Shown piece by piece: positions 15,480 through 15,904 of a stretch of 15,904 bases of DNA. Numbering within the stretch: position 1 is the stretch's first letter; each line of letters begins with the position of its first letter. Made by a program: the position numbers and the translations under genes. Source of the stretch: an uncultured Collinsella sp. (GTDB lineage Bacteria; Actinomycetota; Coriobacteriia; Coriobacteriales; Coriobacteriaceae); NCBI GenBank assembly GCA_900552395.1, contig URZJ01000019.1, positions 1 to 15,904 of the forward strand. The letters run 5' to 3'. The notes below the pieces were generated by a model, which saw nothing but the letters and a program-made list of their open reading frames with translations, was not told where the DNA came from and made no database searches.

Positions 15480-15904
15480 ATGGCCCAGATTACCGCCGCT
15501 ATGGTCAAGCAGCTCCGCGAGATGACCGACTCCCCGATGATGGAGTGCAAGAAGGCTCTCGTCGAGGCTGACGGCGACATGGACGCCGCTGTCGACGTTC
15601 TGCGTAAGAACGGCCTTGCCAAGGCTGCCAAGAAGGCTGGCCGTGAGACCAACGAGGGCGCTGTCGCCGCGTTCGTCTCCGAGGATGGCAAGACCGGCGC
15701 TCTGCTCGAGCTCTCCTGCGAGACCGACTTCGTTGGCTCCAACGCCAAGTTCACCGGCTTTGCTTCTAAGGTCGCTGAGGTTGTCGCTACCACCGAGCCT
15801 GCTGACGTCGACGCTCTGCTCGAGAAGCCGATGGGCGAGGAGACCGTTTCCTCCGAGCTCACCGAGATGATTCACATCATGGGCGAGAACATGAAGATCT
15901 CCCG
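15480..15904 (+). CDS. tsf: Elongation factor Ts, 5' part, cut by the window end
   Basis: Elongation factor Ts, the nucleotide exchange factor that regenerates EF-Tu-GTP. The frame runs from ATG 15480 to the window edge without a stop, 141 complete codons, so the C-terminal part lies outside. The N-terminal UBA-like domain reads MVKQLREMTDSPMMECKKAL, followed by ADGDMDAAVDVLRKNGLAKA and the family signature CETDFVGSNAKF that contacts EF-Tu. The usual TGAGMMDCK-like segment reads TDSPMMECK. AAAGGA (15468-15473) is 6 nt before the start. The 45-nt gap after rpsB has a T-rich stretch (15449-15458) but no GC-rich stem, so the two genes form one operon. Confidence 0.97.
   Translation, partial: MAQITAAMVKQLREMTDSPMMECKKALVEADGDMDAAVDVLRKNGLAKAAKKAGRETNEGAVAAFVSEDGKTGALLELSCETDFVGSNAKFTGFASKVAEVVATTEPADVDALLEKPMGEETVSSELTEMIHIMGENMKIS

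Noticed and set aside
14616..15875. 419-codon open frame on the minus strand opposite rpsB and tsf
   Set aside because: Same artefact; rpsB and tsf share one reading register and avoid the codons that would close the opposite frame.

Overview
The window is a housekeeping stretch from a GC-rich actinobacterium of the class Coriobacteriia, most likely Collinsella or a close relative. That assignment is a judgement from the protein sequences (two-subunit GlyRS, PPDK next to its regulator, TrmFO, style of the S2, L19 and EF-Ts proteins) and from GC-rich third codon positions; no search was run. All fourteen genes are on the + strand and together cover nearly the whole window. I see no CRISPR array, tRNA or rRNA gene, prophage, insertion sequence or toxin/defence cassette.

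Layout. (1) 11-4554: signal peptidase I (lepB), the alpha and beta subunits of glycyl-tRNA synthetase (glyQ, glyS), then the kinase/phosphorylase that regulates pyruvate phosphate dikinase (ppsR). (2) 4555-4900: a 346-nt AT-richer intergenic region with a perfect 32-bp inverted repeat, a second inverted repeat, three helically phased TTTACC boxes and two further small structures. (3) 4901-7651: pyruvate phosphate dikinase (ppdK), with a probable terminator. (4) 7767-9178: a clear promoter and short leader for rplS (L19), a strong terminator, rnhB (RNase HII) and a second strong terminator. (5) 9186-14486: a tightly packed DNA/RNA-processing operon, yraN-comM(yifB)-dprA-trmFO-xerC, with 1-nt and 4-nt overlaps, preceded by a tandem repeat and a leader stem-loop. 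(6) 14505-15904: a weak terminator, a good promoter, a roughly 135-nt leader, rpsB (S2), and the 5' part of tsf (EF-Ts), cut by the window end.

How the genes relate. ppsR and ppdK form a regulator/target pair controlling PEP-pyruvate interconversion. glyQ and glyS make one enzyme. The rplS-rnhB-yraN-dprA-trmFO-xerC-rpsB-tsf order resembles the Firmicutes chromosome, but topA is missing between dprA and trmFO. comM and dprA are natural-transformation genes; yraN, rnhB and xerC also act on nucleic acids.

Most interesting points. I see no new defence or metabolic system. The signals worth checking are two start-codon anomalies and the ppsR-ppdK intergenic region. xerC has no ATG, GTG or TTG for its full-length frame; one C-for-G difference at 13565 would account both for this and for trmFO running one codon past an expected GTGA overlap. 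ppsR has an ideal ribosome-binding site and ATG one base out of frame with the conserved protein.
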